Source: Nitrospirota bacterium (lineage in GTDB: Bacteria; Nitrospirota; Thermodesulfovibrionia; Thermodesulfovibrionales; UBA6898). From it: a DNA stretch of 64,000 nucleotides. Position 1 is the first letter of the stretch. Each line of letters opens with the position of its first letter. The stretch is taken from positions 1-64,000 of the forward strand of contig JAJXTV010000007.1 of assembly GCA_021783515.1 (NCBI GenBank), read 5' to 3'. The notes below the pieces were generated by a model. That model saw nothing but the letters and a program-made list of their open reading frames with translations, searched no databases and was not told where the DNA came from. Below are positions 33,676 to 42,719 of the stretch, in pieces. Both the position numbers and the translations under genes were made by a program.

Positions 33676-35906
33676 CCGCCGAGTGACCGCTTCAGCGGCT
33701 GGGGAGCGTCCTCCATCGACAGCACTTTCTCCGTGTAGTATTTCACCTTTCCCCCGTCCCCCTTCAGATAATATGCCCTCGCCTTGCTCAGAGGAATGAG
33801 ATAGTCCTTCGCGCCGTGCTCCGACGCCTGCCGGTAGAATTTTTCCGCCTCCGCTTCCTTTCCCATCACGACCAGCACGGTCGCCATGGCAAGATACGGC
33901 GGGAACTGGGCGGGCGACTGGGCGACCGCCTTGGCCGCGAATTGCTCGGCCTTCTCCGGCGGCTCTTTCTTGATCAACTGGATATCGGACATATCGGCAA
34001 GCGCGAGGGGATTGAGCGGATCAAGGGCAAGGGTCCTCATCATATACTCCTCTGCCCCCTTCAGGTCCTTCATCCCCAGATACGCCGTGCCGAGACCATA
34101 GTAGGCGGCGGCAAAAGACGGATCGAGACGGATCGCCTCTTTATATTTTGCGATCGCCTCCCGGGGGTCCCCTTTCCGCACAAGCGCATCGCCCAGAAGG
34201 GTATACACGATCACCCTGTCCAGGCCTCCCGTTGAAGGGAGGGCGCCTTGGAGCTGCCGTATCGCACCGTCGTGGTCGCCGGAAAGCGAGAGGTAAAGCC
34301 CCTCCATAATGTCTGAAGTATGCGAGCCCTCTATCGTCCGTTTCATCACCTCAATCACCTTTGCGGCGTCGGCAAGGTCCCCCGTAAAAAGATCGACCAT
34401 GCCCAGACTGTAGAGGGAATCGTGCAGGTACCCCGCCCTCTCCTCCTTTGCGCTGAGGGTGGCGGCCTCCTTATACCATTTTTGGGCCGTATGGAGGTCC
34501 GATATCTTGAGATAGGAATTGCCGAGCGCAATCATCGCACGAAGGTTCCCCCCGGTCTTGTCGACCGTGTCCTTCCAGAGCGTCACCGAGTCTTTCCAGA
34601 CAAGGTTGCGCTGGAACGTCAATCCCCCGAGCACAAGCGCGATGACGCACGCAGCGGACCATACGGCTTTCCTCTTCGGCGCCTCACGGGTCAGACTGAT
34701 GATCGCCTGCGCCGTCAAACCCAGCGCAAGCCCGGCAAACGGCAGGTAGTTCCGGTGCTCGAAATACAGGTCCGACCCCAGTGCGATAAAGCTCTCAAGG
34801 GAAAGCCCGATGAAATACCAGAGCAGCCCGAACGAGAGAAAGGGCAGCTTCCTCACGGTAACAACCGCGAGCAGAAACAGGGAAACAAGGAACGCGAACG
34901 AGACCAGCGTAGTAAGAGGCGAGATAATTCCGGTGGAAACCGGGAAGCCCCACCAGTCGAAGACAAGATATCTCGGCAACGGGACGCACAGAAGAAAGAT
35001 ATATCGGCCGATGACCCGGAACTCCGTCAGGACGTGCTGCACCGGGCTCCAGTAGACGTCGACCGCCGTCCAGTCGCGGGGCTCGATGGGGCGAAGCGGG
35101 TGGAGAAAAGATTCGACGAGGCCGCCCGCCGCTTTATGAAATTCGAGAACCAGGGAAGCTGCGCCGATGAGCATCAGTCCCGCTCCGACAATCGCCCCGA
35201 CCGTCATGAAAAACCTCTTATTTGCGGGGACGCTGAGGAATACGAAATCATAAAGGATAATCAGCGGTATCGCCATAACCGCGTTCTCTTTCGAAAATAT
35301 CCCCAGCAGGACGCACAGACCCGACAAAACGTACAGGGCCGAGGTCCGCGCTGCGCCGCGCGAGCTTCTGGCGGAAAGATAGCAGAGAAGGGCCAGAAGC
35401 ACAAACATCGCAGCCAGGGAAGTCATCCGCTGCACAACGTAGGACACGGCGTTGATGTTGATCGGATGAAGGGCAAAGACCGTCGCCGTCACCAGGGAAA
35501 CGCCGAAACGATATTCGCCGTATTTTTCCTTCCATGCCGGCAGTCCCAGGGTCTTCATCGAAATGGCGTATAGGAGAAGAGCGTTGCAGATATGGATGGC
35601 GATATTCGTGATCCGATAGTTGACGGGACTCACCGGGTCTATCCATCGGTTCAAAAGGAATGAGAGATAGGCGATTTTCCGGTAACCGAGGCGGAGGTTG
35701 AGGGCATTCTGCACGCTGACATACTGTCCGATCGCAGTATCGTCAAATGCCCACGTCCCGTGCAAGGACGCCGCATAGGCAAGAAACGTTACCACCGCAA
35801 GGAACAATGCCGGCAAAAGATTTCTGGCGCGGTTTCCCCCGCCGGCCCCGGCGACGGGTTGTGCCATCATCCTCCCGGAGGGCTTTTTTCGGTTACCTTT
35901 TTTCAT
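33666..35906 (-). CDS. TMTC-like multi-pass membrane protein with TPR domain
   Basis: 746 residues. The N-terminal 430 residues hold about ten membrane helices with a luminal-type loop after helix 1 (SLHGTWAFDDTAIG), as in GT-C O-mannosyltransferase-like TMTC/DUF1736 proteins. The C-terminal part has several tetratricopeptide repeats (AIAKYKEAIRLDPSFAAAY, GLGTAYLGMKDLKGAEEY). Likely a lipid-linked-sugar-dependent protein glycosyltransferase; donor and targets are unknown. It overlaps the upstream glycosyltransferase by 14 bases, so the two are one transcript. Confidence 0.8.
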   Translation of the reverse strand: MKKGNRKKPSGRMMAQPVAGAGGGNRARNLLPALFLAVVTFLAYAASLHGTWAFDDTAIGQYVSVQNALNLRLGYRKIAYLSFLLNRWIDPVSPVNYRITNIAIHICNALLLYAISMKTLGLPAWKEKYGEYRFGVSLVTATVFALHPININAVSYVVQRMTSLAAMFVLLALLCYLSARSSRGAARTSALYVLSGLCVLLGIFSKENAVMAIPLIILYDFVFLSVPANKRFFMTVGAIVGAGLMLIGAASLVLEFHKAAGGLVESFLHPLRPIEPRDWTAVDVYWSPVQHVLTEFRVIGRYIFLLCVPLPRYLVFDWWGFPVSTGIISPLTTLVSFAFLVSLFLLAVVTVRKLPFLSFGLLWYFIGLSLESFIALGSDLYFEHRNYLPFAGLALGLTAQAIISLTREAPKRKAVWSAACVIALVLGGLTFQRNLVWKDSVTLWKDTVDKTGGNLRAMIALGNSYLKISDLHTAQKWYKEAATLSAKEERAGYLHDSLYSLGMVDLFTGDLADAAKVIEVMKRTIEGSHTSDIMEGLYLSLSGDHDGAIRQLQGALPSTGGLDRVIVYTLLGDALVRKGDPREAIAKYKEAIRLDPSFAAAYYGLGTAYLGMKDLKGAEEYMMRTLALDPLNPLALADMSDIQLIKKEPPEKAEQFAAKAVAQSPAQFPPYLAMATVLVVMGKEAEAEKFYRQASEHGAKDYLIPLSKARAYYLKGDGGKVKYYTEKVLSMEDAPQPLKRSLGGQR

Positions 35907-37011
35907 CCGCGATTAATTCTAAAGCATTCCCGAATTCCACGGCAATGTCGTCCCAGAGGAACCGGCCCGCATACCCCCGCCCCCTCCGGCCCAGTTCGGT
36001 CCTCAGGGCACTGTCGGCCAGAAGGCGTCTCATTGTCTCCTTCAGGCCGGAGGCCGAACCTGAAGGGAAAGAGAGACCGAACCCGTTTTCTTTTACAAAC
36101 GCCATCTCCGGGATGTCGCTGACGATGAGCGGTTTGCCGCAGGCCGCGGCTTCCACGATACTCACAGGGGACGACTCGTGCCGCGAAGGCAGCACCACCG
36201 CCCTCGCCCCCGCGAGCAGGGCGGTCTTATCCGGTCCCGTGAGAAACCCCGCATGGGCTACCCTTCCCTTTACGCCCGGGGGAAGCTTCGCCACGAGCCC
36301 TTTAAAGCTGTCGGTCTCATGCCCGGCCATTACGAGTCTCACATCCGGGAATTCGGCCGCCAGCCCGGCAAATGCATCAAGGAGGATGTCGAGTCCCTTC
36401 GTGTAGGAGTCCAGCCTGCTGAAAAAGAGGATGTAATCGCCCTGCTGCGCCTCATGCGTCAACAGTTCCCTGTTGATCCCGTTCGGTATGACCCGGCAGA
36501 ACCTCGCGCTCCTCCTCATTCCCCGCATCACCTTCTCCTTCGTCACCCCGGAGACGAAGATGAACCGGTCGTAGAGCGAAGGATACCATTTCTCCACCGC
36601 GTAGAGGGGGAGGGAATAGAAAGGGTTGAACTTCCTGAATACATGCCCGTACATGACACCCTGGACCTGAAGGACCACCGGTGTCTTCGACAGGAGTCCG
36701 GAAAAAAACGGAGTGGAGGGCAGGAAGTTTTCGACGATAACATCAAAGTCGCCTCCCCGCCTCCTGACAAACCGTGCGGCTTCCATGGTATACGCAATTA
36801 CGCTCCTCGTAAGCCCCCCACGGTCCGTGCCGGCGAAAGTATGCATCACCCCCCGGTGCTCGCCGTCCCGGGCTCCCGGATATCTCATGCAGAGGAATGT
36901 GACCTCGTGTCGCGCCCTCAGTCTGGTGTATATCTCGTAAGCGCGAACACCTGCTCCCCCCACCCCGAAGGGGCTGCCGTCGCTTTCATAGATGATCTGG
37001 AGGATTTTCAT
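35893..37011 (-). CDS. Family 4 glycosyltransferase
   Basis: 372 residues with a GT-B fold. The N-terminal Rossmann half begins MKILQIIYESDGSPFGVGGAG, with the Gly-rich acceptor loop. The C-terminal half carries LFFSRLDSYTKGLDILLDAF and the GT4 E-x7-E motif in SRHESSPVSIVEAAACGKPL. It would add a sugar to a lipid-linked glycan at the cytoplasmic face. It is co-transcribed with the overlapping TMTC-like gene. Confidence 0.9.
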   Translation of the reverse strand: MKILQIIYESDGSPFGVGGAGVRAYEIYTRLRARHEVTFLCMRYPGARDGEHRGVMHTFAGTDRGGLTRSVIAYTMEAARFVRRRGGDFDVIVENFLPSTPFFSGLLSKTPVVLQVQGVMYGHVFRKFNPFYSLPLYAVEKWYPSLYDRFIFVSGVTKEKVMRGMRRSARFCRVIPNGINRELLTHEAQQGDYILFFSRLDSYTKGLDILLDAFAGLAAEFPDVRLVMAGHETDSFKGLVAKLPPGVKGRVAHAGFLTGPDKTALLAGARAVVLPSRHESSPVSIVEAAACGKPLIVSDIPEMAFVKENGFGLSFPSGSASGLKETMRRLLADSALRTELGRRGRGYAGRFLWDDIAVEFGNALELIADEKR

Positions 37012-37090
37012 CGGAGGTATGGCCGATCCCGCGGTTTCACAGAAAACCTGTCAGCGCCGAAGGGTCAGGGCAAAGGCGTGATCCCCCGGC

Positions 37091-37675
37091 TCAGTCCTTC
37101 TTCTGCTCGTCTTTGCCGGTGATGGCCTTTTCTTCCCGGTTAAGCCCGCCGACCTCTTCGTTATACTTCTTGATCTTCTTGTCGAGTTCGGCATTCTTCT
37201 TCTGCAGTTCTTCGTATTGTTTGGTCGGCATCCAGTCAGGGGCCGTCTTCAGTTCTTCCTGCAGCTTCTCACGCTCCTTCAGCAGTTTCTCCCTCTCCGG
37301 GGCGACTGCCGCCTTCTGCTTCCTGATCTCCTCGAGCCTGCCGGTCCCTTCGCCCGGAGACGCTTCCTTCTGCGCTCCCTTTTCCGGCGCCCTCAGCTCC
37401 GGTTCCGCCGCGTGCGGCGACGAAGGCGCCTCTGGCGCCCCTTCATATTCTCCTCCGCCCGATATTTCCCGGGTCCGGACGATGTCCTTCTTTTCGATCT
37501 CGAATGAGCCGCCCATCTTTGAGCAGGTCAGCACCGCCCCGGTCTCCTCGCAGAAATCGGCAATGATCGTCCTGCCGTTCTTGAGCTCCACCTTGACCCC
37601 GGCAAAGGCAATCGCAGGAAGAAGGACAAGGGCACCTGCAAGGAGTGCGGCGAGATGTCCAGGGGAAACTCTCAC
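37091..37675 (-). CDS. Exported coiled-coil protein of unknown function
   Basis: 194 residues from GTG 37675. A signal peptide (about 1-25) is followed by a short domain beginning VKVELKNGRTIIADFCEETG, reminiscent of SH3-like surface domains, with two Cys that may pair. A Pro/Glu linker and a long charged coiled coil (about 115-185) complete it. It begins 2 bases after the dsbC-like stop and probably uses GAAGGG, so it is coupled to that gene and may be its substrate or partner (inference). Confidence 0.6.
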   Translation of the reverse strand: MRVSPGHLAALLAGALVLLPAIAFAGVKVELKNGRTIIADFCEETGAVLTCSKMGGSFEIEKKDIVRTREISGGGEYEGAPEAPSSPHAAEPELRAPEKGAQKEASPGEGTGRLEEIRKQKAAVAPEREKLLKEREKLQEELKTAPDWMPTKQYEELQKKNAELDKKIKKYNEEVGGLNREEKAITGKDEQKKD

Positions 37676-37677
37676 GG

Positions 37678-38487
37678 CTATCCCTTCTTTCCCGACTCCG
37701 AAACGAGGCGCTCGATCGTTTTGGCGTCGCGTGTCCCGAACACTACAAGCCCGTCGGGCATGATCAGTGTGGGCGTCCCTGTGATCCCGAGTTCCTTGCC
37801 GACCCTGATCGTCTCATCCACCACCTTTGTCGTGCAGGAGGGCTTCGGGACCGGTTTCTTCGAGAAGTTCAGGTCGAGCATCTCAAGCGACTTCGCGCAG
37901 ACGATACTCTCGGACTTCCAATGCGAGTCGGGGTGAAACGGCAGCGGCATCAGTTTCAGATAGAAGGAGATGTCCCTCCTTTCGGTAACCACCTTCTTTA
38001 GCTCGGCGTGCAGCTTAGCGCAGTACGGGCAGTCGGGGTCGGTGAAAACGATTACCCTCTTCGGCGCGTTCCGATCGCCCATGACAAGGGCGTCGTCAAG
38101 AGGGATCTTTGAAACGTCGATATACCGGTCCGCCGGCCTGTTCGCCGCGCTGAGGCTCTCCTGCGTCTTGTTCTCGGCGGTATCCACGGCAAAGATGGGG
38201 CCGGGCATGACATACTTCTTCGAAAAGCCGACATAGAGCACCCCTTTCTTGCCCTTCTCGTCGACGGTGACCTCCCAGAGTCCCCGCACCGGACTCATCT
38301 TGATATCCAGCACGTCCGCATCGTCGGCCCTGAGCTTCGTGAGTATCTGGCGGACTTCCTTTTTTTCGAGCGAGTGGCACTTTTGGCAATCCTCCTCGCA
38401 GCCTCCGAAGGCATAAACCGTCGCGCTGAATGCGAACAGCGATAACAGGACCGCCAGCAGACAGGGCGGGACAGCATACTTCTTCAT
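37678..38487 (-). CDS. dsbC: DsbC-like periplasmic disulfide isomerase with N-terminal CxxCH motif
   Basis: 269 residues. A signal peptide (1-26) is followed by GGCEEDCQKCHSLEKKE, which contains CQKCH, the haem-c attachment signature, and an extra pair of Cys. A DsbC-type dimerisation region comes next, then the thioredoxin-fold domain with IVFTDPDCPYCAKLHAEL (CPYC active site) and GITGTPTLIMPDG (cis-Pro). It should shuffle or reduce disulfides of exported proteins; the CxxCH may bind haem or contribute only thiols. AAGGAG precedes the ATG. Confidence 0.85.
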   Translation of the reverse strand: MKKYAVPPCLLAVLLSLFAFSATVYAFGGCEEDCQKCHSLEKKEVRQILTKLRADDADVLDIKMSPVRGLWEVTVDEKGKKGVLYVGFSKKYVMPGPIFAVDTAENKTQESLSAANRPADRYIDVSKIPLDDALVMGDRNAPKRVIVFTDPDCPYCAKLHAELKKVVTERRDISFYLKLMPLPFHPDSHWKSESIVCAKSLEMLDLNFSKKPVPKPSCTTKVVDETIRVGKELGITGTPTLIMPDGLVVFGTRDAKTIERLVSESGKKG

Positions 38488-38591
38488 GCGTTGTTTCTCC
38501 TTCTCATGCGGACTTACCTAATTATATACCACCAAAATGGATTATTTCACTCTCCCGGCGCACCAACGATAGGGCTTCACCCGCGCAGCCC

Positions 38592-40721
38592 TCACCGCCT
38601 GACCCTCAGTATGCCCTCCATCTGGCTGATCTTCTGGATGAGCGTCCGAAGCTGGCCGAGGTCTCTGACCTCGATGATGAACGTGATATGGCTCTTTTGG
38701 TCCTGGGTCGACGCCGCCTCCAGGTGGCTTATGTTGATGTTGATCGAAGAGATGAGGGCCGAAAGGTTCGCCAGCACCCCCGGCTTGTCTACGGTCTCGA
38801 GGAACAGCCTCGCGTTGGCGGTCGAATCGGCCGACGACTGCCACTCGACGTCGACAAGCCTCGCCTCCTCGACTACGAGCCTCTCGAGGTTCGCGCAGTC
38901 CCTGCGGTGGACCGTGACTCCCTTGCCGATCGTGACGAAGCCGACGAGATTGTCTCCCGGCACGGGATAGCAGCATTTGGCGGTATGGTAGAGGACGTTG
39001 TCGATCCCCCTGATACTGACGCCCTTCTGCTCCTTCGCCGGCTTCCGGACCCTGACCGGCTCGGGCTCTTCGGCCGTCTTTTCGGGCATCAGCCGGTTGA
39101 CGACCTGATGGGGAGAGACCTTGCCGAAGCCTACCGAGACGAAGAGGTCTTCGAGCGAGTTCATCCCGAGCGATTTCGCCGCAGTGAGGATCTCGTCGGA
39201 TCTCATGAGGGCGTTGCTCATGTTGTGCTTCCGCAGTTCCGATTCGAGGAGCTTGATCCCGAGCTCGACGCTCTGATGTCGCTCCTCCGCCTTTATCCAC
39301 TGCTTGATGCGCGTCTTCGCCCTCTGCGTAACCACGAACTTCAGCCAGTCCCTGCTCGGGCCGTGCGTCTGGGAGGTGATGATCTCGATCGTGTCTCCGT
39401 TTTTCAGCTTGTACCGGAGCGGGACGATCTTCCCGTTGATCTTCGCGCCTACGCAGCGGTGGCCGACCTGGGTATGGACGCCATAGGCAAAATCCACCGG
39501 GGTGGACCCGATCGGCATCTCCTTGATCTCGCCCTTGGGGGTGAAGACATAGACGACCTCGGGCACCACCTCGCCCTTGACCGCCTCGAGAAAGTCCATT
39601 GCGTCCGGCACCTCCTTCTGGACCTGCACGAGGTCCCTCAGCCAGGAGATGTATTTGCTGCTCTTTTCGTCGAGCTCCCCCTTCTCCTTGTACTTCCAGT
39701 GGGAGGCGATGCCCTCTTCGGCGATCCGGTGCATCTCCTCGGTCCGGATCTGAAATTCGACCCGCTCGCCCTTCGGCCCGATCACCGTCGTATGCAGAGA
39801 CTGATACATGTTGGATTTCGGAACGCCGATGTAATCCTTGAACCTCCCGGGGATCGGCGTCCAGAGCGAATGGATCAGGCCGAGGATCGCGTAGCAGTTG
39901 GCCTTGGTGTCGGTGAGGATCCGCAGGCCTATCACGTCATGCACCTGCTCGAAGGTGATCCTCTGCTTCTGCATCTTCTGGTAGATGCCGTAGTGATGTT
40001 TCACCCTCCCGGTCACCTTGCCCGGCAGACCTTCTTCCCCCAGCTTCTTCGTGATAAGGTCCATGAGTTCCCGGATGTAACCTTCCTGCTCCTCTTTCCG
40101 CTTGGCGACCTTCCTGACAAGCTCGTCGTAGAGGTCGGGCATAAGGAATTTAAAGCTGAGGTCCTCGAACTCGGTCCGCAACCAGCCGATGCCGAGCCGG
40201 TTGGCGAGCGGGGCGTAAATCTCGAGCGTCTCGGCGGCAATCCTCTGCCGCTTGTTTTCCGGAAGGTGCTGAAGAGTGCGCATGTTGTGGAGCCGGTCGG
40301 CGAACTTGATCAGGATCACCCGGATATCTTCCGACATCGCCAGCAGCATCTTGCGGAAATTTTCGGCCTGCGCCTCCTTCTTGGTCTTGAATTCGACCTT
40401 CGAGAGTTTCGTGAGAGATTCGACGATAAAGGCGACCTCTTTCCCGAAGAGGCGCCGGACGTCCTCGATCGTGGTGTTCGTATCTTCTATCGTGTCGTGC
40501 AGGAGCCCGGCCGCAAGAGAGGAGAGGTCCATCTTGATGTCGGCGAGGATATATGCCACGGCGAGGGGATGCCGGATGTAGGGCGACCCCTCGCTCCGTT
40601 TCTGGCTGCAGTGCGCCTCCCTCGAAAAATGATAGGCGTTTTCGAGAATACGGAGGTCTTTCCCGTGGCTGTAGGACCGGACTTTTTCGACGAGCTCTTT
40701 CAGCGACAGGGTATCCCGCAT
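38592..40721 (-). CDS. rel: Bifunctional (p)ppGpp synthetase/hydrolase Rel/SpoT
   Basis: 709 residues. Domains in order: HD hydrolase with LAAGLLHDTIEDT and FADRLHNMRTL (about 20-190), the RelA_SpoT synthetase with DVIGLRILTD and MYQSLHTTVIGP (about 230-350), TGS (VVYVFTPKGEIKEMP, about 385-445), and a C-terminal zinc-finger/ACT region (CCYPVPGDNLVGF, ITFIIEVRDLGQL). It sets the stringent-response alarmone level. The intact HD motif argues for hydrolase activity as well. TATAAT lies 5 bases before the ATG without a Shine-Dalgarno. It is downstream of recJ, with a small mobile element between. Confidence 0.95.
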   Translation of the reverse strand: MRDTLSLKELVEKVRSYSHGKDLRILENAYHFSREAHCSQKRSEGSPYIRHPLAVAYILADIKMDLSSLAAGLLHDTIEDTNTTIEDVRRLFGKEVAFIVESLTKLSKVEFKTKKEAQAENFRKMLLAMSEDIRVILIKFADRLHNMRTLQHLPENKRQRIAAETLEIYAPLANRLGIGWLRTEFEDLSFKFLMPDLYDELVRKVAKRKEEQEGYIRELMDLITKKLGEEGLPGKVTGRVKHHYGIYQKMQKQRITFEQVHDVIGLRILTDTKANCYAILGLIHSLWTPIPGRFKDYIGVPKSNMYQSLHTTVIGPKGERVEFQIRTEEMHRIAEEGIASHWKYKEKGELDEKSSKYISWLRDLVQVQKEVPDAMDFLEAVKGEVVPEVVYVFTPKGEIKEMPIGSTPVDFAYGVHTQVGHRCVGAKINGKIVPLRYKLKNGDTIEIITSQTHGPSRDWLKFVVTQRAKTRIKQWIKAEERHQSVELGIKLLESELRKHNMSNALMRSDEILTAAKSLGMNSLEDLFVSVGFGKVSPHQVVNRLMPEKTAEEPEPVRVRKPAKEQKGVSIRGIDNVLYHTAKCCYPVPGDNLVGFVTIGKGVTVHRRDCANLERLVVEEARLVDVEWQSSADSTANARLFLETVDKPGVLANLSALISSININISHLEAASTQDQKSHITFIIEVRDLGQLRTLIQKISQMEGILRVRR

Positions 40722-40726
40722 GCTCT

Positions 40727-40732
40727 ATTATA
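40727..40732 (-). promoter_or_regulatory. -10 box of rel, probable leaderless start
   Basis: On the minus strand TATAAT is followed by AGAGC and ATG 40721. The predicted +1 is at the start codon. The promoter lies 39 bases downstream of the MITE-like element's left end. Confidence 0.6.
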
Positions 40733-40770
40733 TACCGTTACGGCAGGGCAGTATTCAAGAACAATTTCGC

Positions 40771-40951
40771 TAGAACCTGTCTCAAAATTGATTCTGAAGC
40801 GAGAAGGAGATGAAATTGTGGCAGACAAGGAAGCAGGAAAGAAACGCCCGGAGGCGTAGCGGCGCTACGTTGAGGACTTTTTTTGTCCGATGACGCAGCA
40901 TGTCGCGATTTCAGCCTTTTGTAGCCGGAAGCAATTTCGAGATAGGTCCTA
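40771..40951. mobile_element. MITE-like non-autonomous element with 20-bp inverted ends
   Basis: The ends are TAGAACCTGTCTCAAAATTG (40771-40790) and, reverse-complemented, TAGGACCTATCTCGAAATTG (40932-40951): 17 of 20 identical. TA at each extreme fits TA target duplication of the IS630/Tc1-mariner kind. The 181-bp interior has no transposase, only an inner dyad (GTAGCGGCGCTAC) and a 27-codon frame from ATG 40810 with AAGGAG before it. The right end contributes the TAG stop of recJ. Confidence 0.75.
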
Positions 40952-42649
40952 TATGCTCGGACGGATCGCCTTGAGGACGAGCTGGAGATATCTGCCGCCG
41001 TTCCATTCGTTGATCGTCGGGGTAAAGGCGGCGTCTATCGTCCCGTAGAGGTCGAAGTCGTCGATGCGGCCGCCCATATCGAATCCTATGGCGTCGAGAC
41101 GACAGGCGCGCTGGCGTAGCTTCAGCCTCAGGTGGTTGCTTCCGACGACCTTCGGCGATTCGGCCTTCAGTATCCTCGCCCCGAAAAGCGGCTCGGGATT
41201 GCCGAGCCCGAGCGGTTCGAGCATGCTCAGTTCCTTCATGAGTCCGTAATTGATCTCGGGGAGTTCCACATCGGCATCTATCGTAATGCCCGCGTCCGTC
41301 CCCTCTGCCGAATGCGAGGCCGCCAGCCGGCCGAGGCGCTCACGGAAGGCCCCCAGTTTCGCGGCCTCAAGCCTTATGCCGGCAGCCTGTTTGTGGCCGC
41401 CATAGCTCATGAGCAGGTCCCTGCATTCCGAGAGCGCGCTGCAGATGTCGAAAGAAGGCACGCTCCGGGCCGAACCTTTCGCGATCCCGTCTTTCACCGA
41501 AAGAACGACAGCGGGACGGCAGCAGCGTTCGGCAATCCGGGAGGCGACGATGCCGATGACCCCCTCGTGCCAGCCGACGCCGGCAAGAACGATCGCGCCC
41601 GCCCCCTCCTCGTCCCCCAGTCTCGCGCAGGCCGCATGGAAGATCTCCTCTTCTATCCGTTGCCGTTCCGCATTAAGCCCGTCGAGCCAGAGCGCAAGCT
41701 CCGCCGCCTCCTCGCCTGAATCGGTCGTCAGAAGCCTGACGACGTCCTCCGACGAGGCAAGTCTGCCGGCTGCATTTATCCTCGGGATCAGCGAAAAGGC
41801 GAGCCTGCCGGTTTTCATGTTTCTGCCCTCCATGCCGGCCACCCTGAGCAGCGCCTGCACCCCGGGGCGGCGGGCCTCGTTGATCAGGGAAAGACCCGCG
41901 CTCACAATGATCCTGTTCTCCCCAGTCATCGGCACGACATCGGCTACGGTGCCGAGCGCGGCAAGATCGAAGAGCGGCTGCAAGTCTTCGGGGCGGTCAC
42001 GGTAGAGCGCCTGGGCGAGTTTCAGCGCGACCCCCGCGCCGGAAAGGAACTCGACCGCCGACCCGGCGTCCGTCACTTTCGGGTTGACGACCGCGGCGGC
42101 TTCCGGCAGCAGGACGTCGGGCTCAGAAGGCCGCCCCCTCGCCGGCTCATGATGGTCGGTGATAATGACGTCGATACCTTCTTCCCGCGCGGCGGCCGCC
42201 GCCTCAAAAGAAGTAATTCCGCAATCCACCGTAATGATCAGCGACGAGCCGGCCTCCTTCGCCCTGGCGACGCCGTGGGGCTGAAACCCGTAACCGTGGG
42301 AAAACCTGTCGGGGATGAACCAGAGGCAATCGGCCCCGAGAGAACGAAGCACGAGAACGAGGATCGAGGTGGCAGAAACGCCGTCGGCGTCATAATCCCC
42401 GTGAATGAATATGCGCTCCCCGCCGGCAACCGCATGCCTGACCCTGGCCGCAGCGGCCGAAATTCCGGGGATGTCAAAAGGATCGCCGAGCAGAGAAAGG
42501 CCCGGCCGGAGAAAATCAGAGATGGCTGACGCGGTTTTCAGCCCCCTGTTGACGAGTACCTGGGCAAAAAGAGGCGATACCGAGGCGCTTTTCGACAGGT
42601 ACTGCAGGAATTCGGGATTCGTCCTGTTTATCAGCCACCGATTATTCAT
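40949..42649 (-). CDS. recJ: Single-stranded-DNA exonuclease RecJ
   Basis: 566 residues of the DHH phosphoesterase superfamily. Motifs: HGDYDADGVSATSILV (motif I), DCGITSFE, VIITDHHEPARG (DHH), then DHHA1 with SYGGHKQAAGIRLE near residue 420. It degrades single-stranded DNA 5'-3' in recombination and mismatch repair. The ATG lacks an obvious Shine-Dalgarno. It lies downstream of secD-secF, the order found in many anaerobes. The reading frame ends ATA-TAG inside the inverted end of a MITE-like element, so the original C-terminus may have been altered. Confidence 0.94.
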   Translation of the reverse strand: MNNRWLINRTNPEFLQYLSKSASVSPLFAQVLVNRGLKTASAISDFLRPGLSLLGDPFDIPGISAAAARVRHAVAGGERIFIHGDYDADGVSATSILVLVLRSLGADCLWFIPDRFSHGYGFQPHGVARAKEAGSSLIITVDCGITSFEAAAAAREEGIDVIITDHHEPARGRPSEPDVLLPEAAAVVNPKVTDAGSAVEFLSGAGVALKLAQALYRDRPEDLQPLFDLAALGTVADVVPMTGENRIIVSAGLSLINEARRPGVQALLRVAGMEGRNMKTGRLAFSLIPRINAAGRLASSEDVVRLLTTDSGEEAAELALWLDGLNAERQRIEEEIFHAACARLGDEEGAGAIVLAGVGWHEGVIGIVASRIAERCCRPAVVLSVKDGIAKGSARSVPSFDICSALSECRDLLMSYGGHKQAAGIRLEAAKLGAFRERLGRLAASHSAEGTDAGITIDADVELPEINYGLMKELSMLEPLGLGNPEPLFGARILKAESPKVVGSNHLRLKLRQRACRLDAIGFDMGGRIDDFDLYGTIDAAFTPTINEWNGGRYLQLVLKAIRPSI

Positions 42650-42719
42650 CGCACTAGCAGGCGGCGCCGGCCGCAGCCAGCGCGAATCCGTCTTCCGTCA
42701 GGCGACGCCCCCGCCCCCG

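Noticed and set aside
38430-40859. An 809-codon open frame on the plus strand
   Set aside because: It is antisense to rel, whose domains and motifs are unmistakable. The plus frame has the Asp/Arg/Leu-rich composition typical of a GC-rich shadow.
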